A stretch of DNA of 64,000 nt from Pantoea nemavictus (GCF_037479095.1 NZ_JBBGZW010000002.1:372001-436000); one strand, 5' to 3'; shown: positions 28,401 to 37,604, numbered from the stretch's first letter. The notes: generated from the sequence alone by a model not told the origin. A program made the numbers and translations.

Positions 28401-29510
28401 GACTCTTTCATTCCAGTCGCCGCCGGCGTTACTCATCGTGCTGCCAATCTCTTTGCCATCAACAAAAATACGCACCAGCGTATTCGGTTCGGCAACCCCC
28501 ACCAGCAACACCGATGCAGCTGTTACAAAACTGCCCTGAATGGCGAAGTCAATTAGTAATGGTGAACTGAACTCCTGCGCGACCTCTTCCTCAACCACCA
28601 CCGGCGAGTAATTAACCACGAAAATATCGCTGCTACCGCCCTCTTCAGTCACCAGTCTGATTTCATTGCGACCTTCCTGGAGCTGGGCTTCGAAGTGCCA
28701 CTCACCTTTATAGTCGGAATAGTCGCGATAAACGCGCTCACCATTGAGGTAAATCTCTACCGTGGTGTATTGCGAGGTCACTTTGCCGCCTAGCTGCAGC
28801 GTTGCGGAACCGACGGTTTCATCGTGGTTGACCGGCGCCCATTCGCCGTTCGGCAGTAACACCTCAACGTTATCAATCTGCGTTTGGCCAACAAAATCGA
28901 CGTATGAATCATGCACATCAATGCTGAAAGGCTGGCTGGATTCACCGCCAGCACTGATATGTAACTGCTGCGCGCCCGGCGACAATTTCTCTGCCAGCAT
29001 CCAGCTACCATCTTCACCTGCGCGCACGCTGCCCACTGCCTCATTATTGGCGTACAGCGTTACGATTTGGTTTGGCTGCGCGGTGCCGTAGATTTTCGGT
29101 GACTGGTCGTCAGTAGACTGTCCCGGGCGCAGATAACCTTCGCTGCCGATGTTGTCATAGATATGGCTGATTTGCGGTTCGCGTGGATGAATAGCGGCGA
29201 CATTAAAACTGTACTCGTCACTGCGCATGCCTTCTGCTGTCATGACACTTAAACGATGTTCGCCGTTGGCCAGAACGGGAGTAAAGCTCCAGTTTCCTTT
29301 TGCATCGGCTGTTACCACCTTAATCACATTATCGCCGTCCATGATGCGTAGCATGCTGAACGGGGCAGCACTGCCCGCCAGCGTTGGCGTGCGATCCAGC
29401 GTGGTTGCGCCGGGTAAGATTAAACCGGCATCCTGAGCATCGGATGTAATGGAAATAATAGCGGGACGGGAAAGGGGATTTGCTGAGTGTGATACATTTC
29501 CTGGTATCAT
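25476..29510 (-). CDS. Ig-like-repeat protein with a Pro-Glu linker (fourth of four)
   Basis: A 1344-residue protein made of bacterial Ig-like domains. It starts directly with such a domain ([15 protein letters not shown]) and has neither the BapA-like prefix and hydrophobic segment nor the C-terminal module of the three neighbours. Residues about 315-875 contain three copies of a 188-residue unit ([30 protein letters not shown]). Residues about 875-940 are a Pro-Glu-rich linker of repeating PTPEP. Two further similar domain pairs follow, and the last 45 residues are acidic ([14 protein letters not shown]). AAGGAG lies eight bases before the ATG. Its repeat style and position make it part of the same locus, but how it would be exported is unclear. 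It could be a partner or a structural component rather than an adhesin. Confidence 0.85.
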   Translation of the reverse strand: MIPGNVSHSANPLSRPAIISITSDAQDAGLILPGATTLDRTPTLAGSAAPFSMLRIMDGDNVIKVVTADAKGNWSFTPVLANGEHRLSVMTAEGMRSDEYSFNVAAIHPREPQISHIYDNIGSEGYLRPGQSTDDQSPKIYGTAQPNQIVTLYANNEAVGSVRAGEDGSWMLAEKLSPGAQQLHISAGGESSQPFSIDVHDSYVDFVGQTQIDNVEVLLPNGEWAPVNHDETVGSATLQLGGKVTSQYTTVEIYLNGERVYRDYSDYKGEWHFEAQLQEGRNEIRLVTEEGGSSDIFVVNYSPVVVEEEVAQEFSSPLLIDFAIQGSFVTAASVLLVGVAEPNTLVRIFVDGKEIGSTMSNAGGDWNERVEVNSGGNYDFHVVAGDQRSADFSFNVNASKFPRPTLNSMLDDVGEGGIIRNNGTTDDAQPKMSGTSTRNAIVDIYSNNIFIGSAKANEQGVWSFEPTSPLATGPHQIEVKANGITSQSFFLNVIPVEVEPTPEPTLFIDGAIQGSAVTAASVLLMGFAEPNTLVRIYVDGKEIGSTMSQASGHWDERVIVSSGGNHGFYVVSGDQQSAEYQVNVDASRFPRPTLTSMLDDVGEGGIIRNNGTTDDAQPKMSGTSTRNAIVDIYANNLFIGSAKANEQGVWSFEPTLPLVTGPHQIEVKANGVTSQSFFLNVIAVEEVEPTPEPTLFIDAAIQGSAVNAASVLLMGFAEPNTLVRIYVDGKEIGSTMSQASGHWDERVIVSRGGNHGFYVVSGDQQSAEYQVNVDASRFPSPTLTSMLDDVGEGGIIRHNGTTDDAQPKMFGTSTRNAVVEIYANNQFIGSTKADALGAWSFEPESALATGANQIVVKANGIASQSFNLNVIAVEEVEPTPEPIPEPVPEPIPEPKPEPTPEPTPEPTPEPTPEPTPEPTPEPTPEPTPEPTPEPTPLWITGVWEDEAQSQIIDSGAKTQSNDLFVTGTAPAGELVLIYSGKNVVGSARADAEGKWVAQTTLTAGQHQLEIAINGQRLDFQWGVHVEALVTEPAPQPEPEPLPKLAITSVISSEGNIDALKQSNGLTDKEPLIAGYAPPHSTVEIWVNGRLSLTERADANGKWSASRWFIDAEHTLQIKVGSLTSEAVKITVSAYNLRKFIAAQEANEQENLTPIVTEPAPEPAPAPKLAISSVISSAGNVDAVQQSNGLTDNEPRITGFAPPHAKVELWVNGRLSLTEYADADGNWSASRYFISTEHTLQVKVGSLSSEPVQIKVNAHSLRQYIAEQAAEQEAQSMAETFSYNALLADEAPQLFQAFSTSAAQPEMELVISDADMQVETGLDGVNTLMSSDALSAEQMQDLLQA
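26694..26885. repeat. Short tandem repeat encoding the Pro-Glu linker
   Basis: About 190 bp of imperfect 12-bp units (plus-strand GGCTCTGGCGTT and GGTTCCGGAGTT variants), encoding PTPEP/PIPEP/PKPEP on the minus strand. Such arrays commonly change length in multiples of 12 bp, which here would keep the frame. Confidence 0.9.
26885..28560. repeat. Three tandem 188-codon repeats in the fourth giant gene
   Basis: Equivalent points occur at 27154, 27721 and 28285, i.e. spacings of 567 and 564 bp. The two downstream copies (27154 and 27721 regions) are the most alike; the upstream copy is more diverged. Confidence 0.88.
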
Positions 29511-29598
29511 ATTTGTAACTCCTTGATAAACGAATTATATATTTTCTGACTACATTTATAACGTTCAGAAATTACCAATAATGCGTCGTCTCAGGCTA

Positions 29599-29611
29599 CA
29601 AGCCGGGTCTT
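29599..29611 (-). promoter_or_regulatory. 13-bp motif shared with the first giant gene's upstream region
   Basis: CAAGCCGGGTCTT lies 89-101 bp upstream of the fourth giant gene and also, in the same orientation relative to the gene, 134-146 bp upstream of the first (13428-13440). It is a candidate site for a common regulator of the locus. The rest of the 219-bp intergenic region has only a perfect hairpin (29679-29699, AGGTGCGC / GCGCACCT) without a T-run. Confidence 0.4.
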
Positions 29612-29729
29612 TCTTAGGTGCGCTTTTTGCTTCAGGGGTTGCGGCGGTAGAGCATGGAAGTGTATGGCGAGGTTTTTAAGGTGCGCAGAGTGCGCACCTG
29701 AATAATCAGCAATAATGGACAATAGTGGT

Positions 29730-30212
29730 TTACACCTTGAGCATTTTCACCGTGGCATCCACGTCAATCTCATCTGCCGAGAAAATGAGCGTGCTTCCCT
29801 GGAAGGTGGTGATCGCCAGCTTTTTCAGCGTGCGCATTTCATCAGGCTTAACATCTTTTTTCGGCTTAATGCTGTTCATCAATATACCCACCGACAACAC
29901 CGGATTCTCTTTATCGATACGGGTTTCGACCGGCACTTCTTCGCTATACACCACGTAATTTTTGATCGAGGTGAGTTTCAGGCGTTCGCCAGCAATATAG
30001 ATGTATTTGCTTTCGGGTGACACTTTCACCGCGTAGGCTGACAAGCCCTTGTTATTGGTGGTGGGTTCAAACGTGACCGCGGCATCTTTTTTAATCAGCT
30101 CAGGATTAGCGACCTTAATCACATGAAAATAGCGGTTATCGCCATTCTCATCTTTGATAAATCCAAAACCTTTATCCTGAAACCAGGTTGTGATCGTTCC
30201 GTTCATCGCCAT
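29730..30212 (-). CDS. Cold-shock-domain protein with C-terminal extension
   Basis: 160 residues. The N-terminus (about 3-65) is a cold-shock domain with both RNA-binding motifs in recognisable form (KGFGFIKDENG for RNP1 and RYFHVIKV for RNP2). The remaining 95 residues form a separate domain of unknown function containing a short hydrophobic and charged pattern (YIYIAGERLKLTSIKNY, STLIFSADEIDVDATV). Cold-shock domains bind single-stranded nucleic acid, so an RNA-related role is likely, but a specific one cannot be assigned. A second Met at codon 3 is equally possible as the start. It is divergent from the RluA-family gene. Confidence 0.8.
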   Translation of the reverse strand: MAMNGTITTWFQDKGFGFIKDENGDNRYFHVIKVANPELIKKDAAVTFEPTTNNKGLSAYAVKVSPESKYIYIAGERLKLTSIKNYVVYSEEVPVETRIDKENPVLSVGILMNSIKPKKDVKPDEMRTLKKLAITTFQGSTLIFSADEIDVDATVKMLKV

Positions 30213-30402
30213 TACCGCCTACCTAATCGTTATCTACTCAGTTTTTTCAGCGCGCAGTGTAATGCACAATGCCTGCGCAGACTACGTCTACCGGGTAAGT
30301 GTGGACGATAAATTTCCGCGCGGCGAATCTGCGGCGGGTCAGATTCGCCAGTCAGCGGAAAATTGGTTATTATCCGCCCCCACCTTCCAGCCGGGCAGCC
30401 TG

Positions 30403-31101
30403 ATGTCTTCCATTATCGATACCTTTATTGCCCCGCCCTGTACTGAAGAGATAGAGATTGTTTATCAGGACGAACACCTGCTGCTGATCAACAAGCCTGC
30501 TGGCTTGCTCAGCCTGTCCGGGAAAAATCCGCAAAATCTCGATTCAGTCCATCACCGGCTGGTAAAAACGTTTCCCGGCTGCACGCTGGTTCACCGCCTT
30601 GATTTTGGGACTTCAGGTTTGATGGTGATTGCCCGCAATAAAGCGATGAATGCCGCGCTGTGCCAGCAATTCAGTCAGCGCAGCGTGACCAAGGAGTACA
30701 ACGCACTGCTGTGTGGGCATCTGGAGCATGATCAGGGCGTGATAGACGCGGCGATAGCGAAAGATCCGGCGCTGTTCCCCAGGATGTCGATTTGCGCCAT
30801 CCTCGGTAAGCCCGCGCGTTCGCGCTATCAGGTGATTGAGCGTTTTTATCACGAGTGTGAAGATGGGACGTTACTGCCGTTAACGCGGGTGGCGCTAAGC
30901 CCGGAAACCGGGCGCACTCACCAGCTGCGTATTCACTGCCAGCAGCTGGGCCACCCGATTTGGGGCTGTGACCTGTATGGCGGCCGCCTGTTGCCGGGGA
31001 CCGAACCAATCTCACGGCTGATGCTGCACGCCAGCGCGCTGCATTTTGTTCATCCCATTACGGAAGAGTGGATAACTGCACGCAGCAACAGCCCGTTCTG
31101 A
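30403..31101 (+). CDS. RluA-family pseudouridine synthase
   Basis: 232 residues from the ATG at 30403; the frame is open further upstream (to 30190), but that stretch overlaps the divergent gene's 5' end and its upstream region, and encodes nothing family-like. The protein begins close to the conserved IVYQDEHLLLINKPAGLLS. The catalytic Asp lies in HRLDFGTSGL and the C-terminal substrate-fold motif is ETGRTHQLRIHC. These enzymes convert specific uridines of rRNA or tRNA to pseudouridine. Length and layout are those of RluA-type enzymes without an S4 domain. It resembles E. coli RluA in outline but is not close enough by eye to name the target. Confidence 0.88.
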   Translation: MSSIIDTFIAPPCTEEIEIVYQDEHLLLINKPAGLLSLSGKNPQNLDSVHHRLVKTFPGCTLVHRLDFGTSGLMVIARNKAMNAALCQQFSQRSVTKEYNALLCGHLEHDQGVIDAAIAKDPALFPRMSICAILGKPARSRYQVIERFYHECEDGTLLPLTRVALSPETGRTHQLRIHCQQLGHPIWGCDLYGGRLLPGTEPISRLMLHASALHFVHPITEEWITARSNSPF

Positions 31102-31117
31102 AGCAGAATTAACGGGA

Positions 31118-31657
31118 TTACCACATCAAATCATCAGGCACTTTGAAATCAGCGTACGGATCTTCTTCATCCTGCTCTTCCTGACTCAGGGCGCTGTTTA
31201 AGACAATGCTGTTCGCATCTCGCTGCGCAATTTTATCGGCTACGCTGGCGGGAATGATGGCGTATTGACTCTCACCATTGTTATCAACCACCAAACGCGC
31301 AATAGCCAGACGACCACTAATCAGCTGAGCCTGAGTGGTTTTATCCACCATTATTTTTTTAATTAAATTACCGTCGGTGAAGTTGAAACCAATATTGCCT
31401 TTCGAAATGTCGATGCGGTTCATTTCAATCAGTTGCTTCACCTGAGCCTTATACTCTTTGGATAAAGCCGCTTGCTTTTGTTGTTCGCTCAACTGCTTAT
31501 CGCGCTCAAGCTGCGCTTTTTTATTCTCTTCCACAGCCTCTCTTGCTTCACGCGCCTGAACGCGTGATTTTTTGGCCGTTCTTTGCACTTTATCCATCTT
31601 TTTGCTGGTGACTAAGCCAGCTTTAAGCATCTGCTCTTGTAAGGTGAGTTTTGTCAT
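31118..31657 (-). CDS. yaiL: DUF2058 nucleoprotein YaiL
   Basis: 179 residues matching the YaiL/DUF2058 family. It opens with LTLQEQMLKAGLV, followed by a long charged helical stretch (about 20-75, rich in Lys, Arg and Glu, probably coiled coil) and a C-terminal domain (SKGNIGFNFTDGNLIKKI, LARLVVD-like, YAIIPASVADKIAQRD). The family is annotated as polynucleotide-associated, but its biochemical role is not settled. It is convergent with the RluA-family gene, 16 bp apart, and is not obviously in an operon. Confidence 0.9.
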   Translation of the reverse strand: MTKLTLQEQMLKAGLVTSKKMDKVQRTAKKSRVQAREAREAVEENKKAQLERDKQLSEQQKQAALSKEYKAQVKQLIEMNRIDISKGNIGFNFTDGNLIKKIMVDKTTQAQLISGRLAIARLVVDNNGESQYAIIPASVADKIAQRDANSIVLNSALSQEEQDEEDPYADFKVPDDLMW

Positions 31658-31790
31658 TGTTAGGTCTGAACCGGTTGAAGAATTTGGGGGATTATAGCTG
31701 GAATGTCCGCGGCTGTGCCAGCCTGGTGACCGTAAGAGGGGAAGCGATGATAGCCACTTTCGCCTCAGTCACGCTATGCAGCAATAACCC

Positions 31791-33449
31791 CTATTCCGTA
31801 TGGGCGCACCAGTTTCTCGCCGGATTAATACCACCATCAGGAGAAGTAAAGCCAGAACAGCCTAAAATAGTGTCGAATAGCTTCTCGTGAAACACCGGCG
31901 TTTTATTATTTTGCAGCTGCTCTAATTGTGCGAACGAGGCTTTGTGATCCTTATTACTCAGGAATTTATCCGAGGCCCAGACCATAATTGGAATAGTGCG
32001 CTGCGCCATAGGTGCATGGTCACGCGGCGTGCCGTGGAAATGCAGGTTATCGGAAATCGATTCACCATGATCGGAGGCATAAAAGACAATGGCATTTTTA
32101 TCTTTCAGGCTATCAAACGTCTGCTTAAGAAAGTAATCGGTATACAAAATGCTATTGTCATACGAATTAATCATCTCCTGCGTACTGCATGCATCATCAA
32201 TGCCCTGGCACTCCGGTTGATAACGCGCAAATGAACGAGGATAACGTTCCGTATAAAGATAGTGCGAACCTTTAGTATGCAGAATAACGATATGCTTGCC
32301 CTGAGGATGGCGCTGAATGGAATCCTGGAGTTCCGTGACTAACGCCATATCATCCACCGGTTGCCCTACATGGCGTTTTTCCGCCTGAATAGATTCCCGT
32401 AATGCATAGCTGTCTGCCATAACTTTGTTATAGAACCAGGCTTCACTCTGCATAGAATAGAGCTCTTCAGAAAAGCCCTGTTTCTTCATTACCGTGAATA
32501 CGTTCATCTCTTTCAGCGTTCGCTGCGGGGCTTCTGACGCCCCGCCTTCGCGCACAAACATGCAGCGCAGCGAGAGTTTAGTTGAGGTATCACAAGAATA
32601 ACCCTGCAGGTGAACCAGATTTTTTTCATGGTCGAGATAAGGCGTGTTGTCACGGTCATAACCGTAAAGTCCCATATGATCGCGGCGTGCGCTCTCGCCA
32701 ATCACAAACACGATATAGAGGTTGTCAGCATCCTTGGGCGGGTTATAGCGATAATGATCCGTTGGGTCGTAAAGATTACGATTATCTTCCGCCTGGCTGT
32801 AGGAACTGTAAGCCAGTAATCCCACGCCTGATAACCAATTCGAAGGAGAATAGGTCCCGGCCACGATACCGCCGTAGCTGGCCATCATGCGATTGTTGTG
32901 TTTGTCTTGCTCATCTTGCATTTTACCCATCAGGTTGAGCGGTAACCAACAACCCATTGCAGCAACCAGAATGGCCACGGTTTTATAAGACCAGTAGCGT
33001 TTTTTATTAATTGTGGCAGCTGAGCTGGTGCGTAACCCACGCCAAATCAGCCATAGCGGAATAATATTGACTGCCACCAGCCATAGCATGAAATGCCAGC
33101 CAATGGATTCCTTTGAGAGATCAATTGAATCCGTCGCCAGCACCGCAGCAATAATTCCATAGCCAATATCAATATTGAAAAAGATCATGTAGTAGCTGGC
33201 GGCGCTAGAAAATATCACCAGCAGCGTCATCAATAGCCGAGAAATCATCTTGCCGGTTAATGACATTAATAGGGTTAAAAACATCACCAAACAAAATGCG
33301 GCGACGACTTCAATGATGACCGACAGAACATTGTCAAATTGCAGTTGATGATAGCGACGAATGAAAATAGGAATATTAAGTAAAATGCCGACATACAACG
33401 ATACCCATCCCGGTACGTAAAATTGCTCAAGCCAACCCCGTTTAAACAT
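31791..33449 (-). CDS. eptB: Kdo2-lipid A phosphoethanolamine transferase EptB
   Basis: 552 residues, very similar to E. coli EptB (563 residues). About five membrane helices occupy roughly 10-185. A periplasmic alkaline-phosphatase-fold catalytic domain follows. It contains FVIGESARRDHMGLYGY, whose neighbouring Thr in DTSTKLSLRCMF is the expected phosphoenzyme residue, then ILHTKGSH and the metal-site ASDHGES. The end (TSPDGGINPARNWC) is typical of EptB. It adds phosphoethanolamine to the outer Kdo of lipopolysaccharide, lowering negative charge. GAGG lies before the ATG. In E. coli the gene is regulated by sigma E and a small RNA; no such site was identified here. Confidence 0.95.
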   Translation of the reverse strand: MFKRGWLEQFYVPGWVSLYVGILLNIPIFIRRYHQLQFDNVLSVIIEVVAAFCLVMFLTLLMSLTGKMISRLLMTLLVIFSSAASYYMIFFNIDIGYGIIAAVLATDSIDLSKESIGWHFMLWLVAVNIIPLWLIWRGLRTSSAATINKKRYWSYKTVAILVAAMGCWLPLNLMGKMQDEQDKHNNRMMASYGGIVAGTYSPSNWLSGVGLLAYSSYSQAEDNRNLYDPTDHYRYNPPKDADNLYIVFVIGESARRDHMGLYGYDRDNTPYLDHEKNLVHLQGYSCDTSTKLSLRCMFVREGGASEAPQRTLKEMNVFTVMKKQGFSEELYSMQSEAWFYNKVMADSYALRESIQAEKRHVGQPVDDMALVTELQDSIQRHPQGKHIVILHTKGSHYLYTERYPRSFARYQPECQGIDDACSTQEMINSYDNSILYTDYFLKQTFDSLKDKNAIVFYASDHGESISDNLHFHGTPRDHAPMAQRTIPIMVWASDKFLSNKDHKASFAQLEQLQNNKTPVFHEKLFDTILGCSGFTSPDGGINPARNWCAHTE

Positions 33450-33729
33450 CTTTGCCTCATTATTAGTGTAACTAGATTAATTCGTTCCCTGTAAAAAACG
33501 TGCCATTGCTGAGACGACGAGGTTGAGAATGGGTTCAATCTAGCGAGAAGAATGAGCATGTTATAATGTAACAATATGTTGTAGATGGTGGATGGCGCCA
33601 AGGCTTCCTAAGTCATCAACCTCTGCCAGCGCTGGGCAAACACCTTTGCCATCCCGCAGTGTCGCTAGCCATAAACTGGGATTTTGGCTCCTACTGCATC
33701 TGCTCCATGCCTCATCCTGCACGCCATCA
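33450..33729. other. Intergenic region between eptB and mesX (distal part)
   Basis: No gene is supported. A 79-codon minus-strand frame at 33561-33800 lacks family features and a ribosome binding site. The region should hold the eptB promoter, but no clear -35/-10 pair was found. The proximal part, with the MetR-type sites and structured leader, is listed separately. Confidence 0.4.
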
Positions 33730-33762
33730 TGAAATTCGTTCATGTTCGTTGAAATTAAATCA
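33730..33762 (+). promoter_or_regulatory. MetR-type binding sites upstream of mesX-mesD
   Basis: TGAAATTCGTTCA (33730-33742) is a full match to the enterobacterial MetR pattern TGAA-N2-(T/A)-N2-TTCA. A second, 11/13-like site, TGAAATTAAATCA (33750-33762), starts exactly 20 bp later, two helical turns on, as MetR sites often come in pairs. MetR activates methionine-synthesis genes with homocysteine as coactivator. The location upstream of a methionine synthase pair makes this a credible operator, although binding is inferred. Confidence 0.6.
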
Positions 33763-33817
33763 CTTTTTTTCACCCAGAGACTGAGGCATAAAAGATGCAT
33801 TGTTAATAACTTAAAAT

Positions 33818-33893
33818 AATATCAAGCCTACTCCCTGAGAGTACCAGCGAAGAAAAACCTGGGAAATCCTGCAAGTTAATCGGGCTTGATATT
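33818..33893 (+). promoter_or_regulatory. Structured leader upstream of mesX
   Basis: Arms AATATCAAGCC (33818-33828) and GGCTTGATATT (33883-33893) form a perfect 11-bp closing helix. Inside it, TACTC/GAGTA (33829-33843, loop CCTGA) and CCAG/CTGG (33844-33862) form two hairpins stacked one after another, leaving a 20-nt unpaired tail before the closing strand. A TAAAAT at 33812-33817 could be a -10 element that would start the transcript just upstream. It looks like a small junction-type regulatory RNA. A CTGAGA resembling one conserved piece of TPP riboswitches is present, but the rest of that motif is not. Confidence 0.4.
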
Positions 33894-33916
33894 CGACATT
33901 AGGGTGCCAGATTGCG

Positions 33917-34900
33917 ATGACTAACCATTTTGACTTTGCTGTGAAGACGCTGCGTTTCGACGAAAATTACAATCCTTCCGAGAACACGCGTATCACCACC
34001 AACTTTGCGAATTTAGCGCGGGGCGAAAAACGCCAGGATAATTTACGCAACGCTTTAGTGATGATTGATAACCGCTTCAATTCTCTGGCGCATTGGGATA
34101 ACCCGAAAGCGGATCGTTACGCTGTTGAACTCGAAATCGTCTCCGTTGAGTTAAAGATCGCCACAGCAGGCAATGACAATACCTTCCCGGTGATTGAGAT
34201 ATTAAAAACCAATATCGTTGATAAAAAAACCAATGAACGTATTGAAGGCATTGTTGGCAATAACTTCTCATCTTACGTGCGCGACTATGACTTCAGCGTA
34301 TTGCTGTCCGAGCATAATAAAAATCATCCAGAGTTCCGCACCCCGGATAACTTTGGTGAACTGCATGGCAACGTCTTCAAATATTTTGTTAACTCGGAGG
34401 CGTATAAAAATAACTTCAAAAAAGCGCCGGTTATCTGCCTCAGCGTTTCAAGCAAAAACACCTATTATCGTACCGGCAATGAACATCCGGTGCTCGGCGT
34501 AGAGTATCAGCAGGATGAACTCTCCCTGACGGATGAATATTTCGGCAAAATGGGATTACGTGCGCGTTATTTCATGCCTGCTAACAGCGTTGCGCCTTTA
34601 GCATTTTATTTCCATGGCGATTTACTCAGTGATTACACCAATCTTGAGCTGATCAGTACCATCAGCACGATGGAGACTTTCCAAAAGATCTATCGTCCTG
34701 AGATCTACAACGCTAACTCTGCAGCCGGAAAATACTATCAGCCAAGCCTGAACCACCTCGATTTTTCGTTAACTCAGATTGTTTATGATCGAGAAGAACG
34801 TAGCCAGTTGGCTATTGAACAAGGAAAGTTCACTGAAGAGAACTTCATCAAACCATATCAAACTATTCTTGAGCAATGGTTTGCCAATTCCGTTCTTTGA
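33917..34900 (+). CDS. mesX: MesX (DUF1852), oxygenase-like partner of MesD
   Basis: 327 residues matching the DUF1852 family, named MesX. Recognisable stretches include DFAVKTLRFDENYNPSENTR, ITTNFANLARG, IDNRFNSLAHWDNP and VLGVEYQQDELSLTDEYFGKMGL. Work on folate-independent methionine synthases showed that MesX is required together with MesD for methionine formation in an oxygen-dependent way; its chemistry is not settled. It is followed 26 bp later by mesD on the same strand, forming a two-gene operon behind MetR-type sites and a structured leader. The ribosome site is weak (AGGGTGCC about nine bases upstream). Confidence 0.88.
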   Translation: MTNHFDFAVKTLRFDENYNPSENTRITTNFANLARGEKRQDNLRNALVMIDNRFNSLAHWDNPKADRYAVELEIVSVELKIATAGNDNTFPVIEILKTNIVDKKTNERIEGIVGNNFSSYVRDYDFSVLLSEHNKNHPEFRTPDNFGELHGNVFKYFVNSEAYKNNFKKAPVICLSVSSKNTYYRTGNEHPVLGVEYQQDELSLTDEYFGKMGLRARYFMPANSVAPLAFYFHGDLLSDYTNLELISTISTMETFQKIYRPEIYNANSAAGKYYQPSLNHLDFSLTQIVYDREERSQLAIEQGKFTEENFIKPYQTILEQWFANSVL

Positions 34901-34926
34901 TTGATAAAAAAATAAGGTCACCTGCG

Positions 34927-35958
34927 ATGAAAAAATTATTACCGACGTCCACTGCGGGCAGTTTGCCTAAACCTTCCTGGCTTGCTCAGCCGGAGACGCT
35001 GTGGTCACCGTGGAAATTGCAAGATCAGGAATTAATCGACGGCAAACAAGATGCGCTTCGTTTGTGTCTGGAAGATCAACAACAGGCGGGTATCGATATT
35101 GTTAGTGATGGTGAGCAAACGCGCCAACACTTTGTCACTACCTTTATTGAACACCTCAACGGCGTTGATTTTGAGAAGCGTGAAATTGTTAAAATCCGTA
35201 ATCGCTATGAAGCGAGTGTTCCAACCGTGGTTGGTCCGGTAAGCCGCCAAAAATCGGTGTTTGTTGAGGATGCTAAATTCTTACGCTCCCAAACTGACCA
35301 ACCGATTAAATGGGCGCTGCCTGGTCCCATGACCATGATTGATACGCTGTATGATAATCACTATAAAAGCCGTGAAAAGCTGGCGTGGGAATTCGCTAAA
35401 ATCCTCAATGAAGAAGCCAAAGAATTAGAAGCGGTGGGTGTCGATATTATTCAGTTCGATGAACCCGCATTTAACGTTTTCTTTGATGAAGTGAATGAGT
35501 GGGGCATTGCCACGCTGGAAAGAGCCATCGAAGGCCTCAAGTGTGAAACCGCTGTGCACATTTGCTACGGTTATGGCATCAAAGCCAATACCGACTGGAA
35601 AAAGACGCTGGGTACAGAGTGGCGTCAGTATGAAGAGATCTTCCCTAAACTGCAGAAATCCAACATCGATATCATTTCACTGGAGTGTCAAAACTCGCAT
35701 GTGCCAATGGAGCTGATGGAGTTGGTTCGCGGTAAAAAGGTGATGGTTGGTGCGATTGATGTGGCGACCAACACCATCGAGACGCCTGAGGAAGTTGCTG
35801 CTACGCTGCGAAAAGCGCTGCAGTATGTCGATGCCGACAAGCTCTATCCGTGCACCAACTGTGGCATGATCCCGTTACCGCGTGGTGTCGCGCGCGGCAA
35901 GCTGGATGCGTTAAGTGCCGGCGCAGAGATCGTGCGCAAAGAGCTGCAGGCGAAATAA
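34927..35958 (+). CDS. mesD: MesD-type folate-independent methionine synthase (core MetE)
   Basis: 343 residues, half the size of MetE. It corresponds to the catalytic C-terminal barrel alone. The start at 34927 (MKKLLPTSTAGSLPKPSWL) is preferred over an upstream frame start at 34876 because AAGG precedes it and the barrel begins there. The zinc-site residues of the MetE core are visible: His and Cys in VHICYGYG, Glu in DIISLECQNS and Cys in CTNCGMIPLPRG. A conserved DEPAFN segment binds the amino acid. MesD transfers a methyl group to homocysteine from a donor that is not folate, together with MesX. It may provide methionine synthesis beside the usual metE/metH, which lie outside the window. 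Confidence 0.9.
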   Translation: MKKLLPTSTAGSLPKPSWLAQPETLWSPWKLQDQELIDGKQDALRLCLEDQQQAGIDIVSDGEQTRQHFVTTFIEHLNGVDFEKREIVKIRNRYEASVPTVVGPVSRQKSVFVEDAKFLRSQTDQPIKWALPGPMTMIDTLYDNHYKSREKLAWEFAKILNEEAKELEAVGVDIIQFDEPAFNVFFDEVNEWGIATLERAIEGLKCETAVHICYGYGIKANTDWKKTLGTEWRQYEEIFPKLQKSNIDIISLECQNSHVPMELMELVRGKKVMVGAIDVATNTIETPEEVAATLRKALQYVDADKLYPCTNCGMIPLPRGVARGKLDALSAGAEIVRKELQAK

Positions 35959-35988
35959 TCGCGCCGAAGAGTTGAGCAATTGAAGTTA

Positions 35989-36046
35989 ACTCAGTCCGGA
36001 TTGCGCGGTCAGGTTTCCCGCTCCTGAACCCGCAACCGGACTGAGT
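35989..36046. other. Extended imperfect stem-loop after mesD
   Basis: ACTCAGTCCGG (35989-35999) pairs with CCGGACTGAGT (36036-36046), and the pairing continues inward with TTGCG/CGCAA and TCAGG/CCTGA around a loop of about nine bases, with one bulge and a few mismatches. There is no T-run, so it is not a clear terminator. It could protect the 3' end of the mesXD transcript or be a mobile repeat of the host genome. Confidence 0.55.
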
Positions 36047-36191
36047 GCTAGCCACGCTGTAATCGCCACGATTTCCCCTTCCCGTTTTAAGGGCCAATAG
36101 CTGAATCTGCCCGCCACTTGCAGTACCCTGCTGTCTGGATTAGTTTGCTGCAATCAAAATAAATCACTCTCTTTTAACAGGTACCTCGGCA

Positions 36192-36539
36192 ATGGCTTTG
36201 ATTCCCAAAAACTACACCCGGTTGGAAAGCGGCTACCGTGAGAAAGCATTAAAAATTTATCCGTGGGTGTGTGGACGCTGCTCGCGAGAATTTGTTTACT
36301 CCAACCTACGTGAATTGACGGTGCACCATATCGATCACGACCACACCAATAATCCGGAAGATGGCAGCAACTGGGAGTTATTGTGTCTCTATTGCCATGA
36401 CCATGAGCACTCTAAATACACGGAAGCCGATCAATACGGCACTAGCGTGGTAGCGGGGGAAGATGCGCAAAAGGATGTCGGTGAAGCCACCTATAATCCT
36501 TTTGCGGATTTAAAAGCGATGCTTAATAAAAAGAAATAA
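36192..36539 (+). CDS. yajD: HNH nuclease-family protein YajD
   Basis: 115 residues, nearly identical to E. coli YajD. The zinc-binding CGRC and CLYC pairs and the HNH core VHHIDHDHTNNPEDGSNW are all present. The HNH fold is that of endonucleases, but the physiological substrate of YajD is not known. It stands alone, with an AGGT just before the ATG. Confidence 0.95.
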   Translation: MALIPKNYTRLESGYREKALKIYPWVCGRCSREFVYSNLRELTVHHIDHDHTNNPEDGSNWELLCLYCHDHEHSKYTEADQYGTSVVAGEDAQKDVGEATYNPFADLKAMLNKKK

Positions 36540-36583
36540 TTAAGGTCGACTAAACCCTAATCGCGCCGGGTTAATCGTCCAGA

Positions 36584-37601
<1,018 letters not shown>

Positions 37602-37604
37602 ACA

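Noticed and set aside
33561..33800. A 79-codon minus-strand frame between eptB and mesX
   Set aside because: No ribosome site or family pattern; it spans the MetR-type sites.
33834..33848. Resemblance to the TPP riboswitch (CTGAGA, CCAGCG)
   Set aside because: Only two short pieces match. The helix arrangement and the other conserved element of the TPP motif are missing, and the downstream genes concern methionine.
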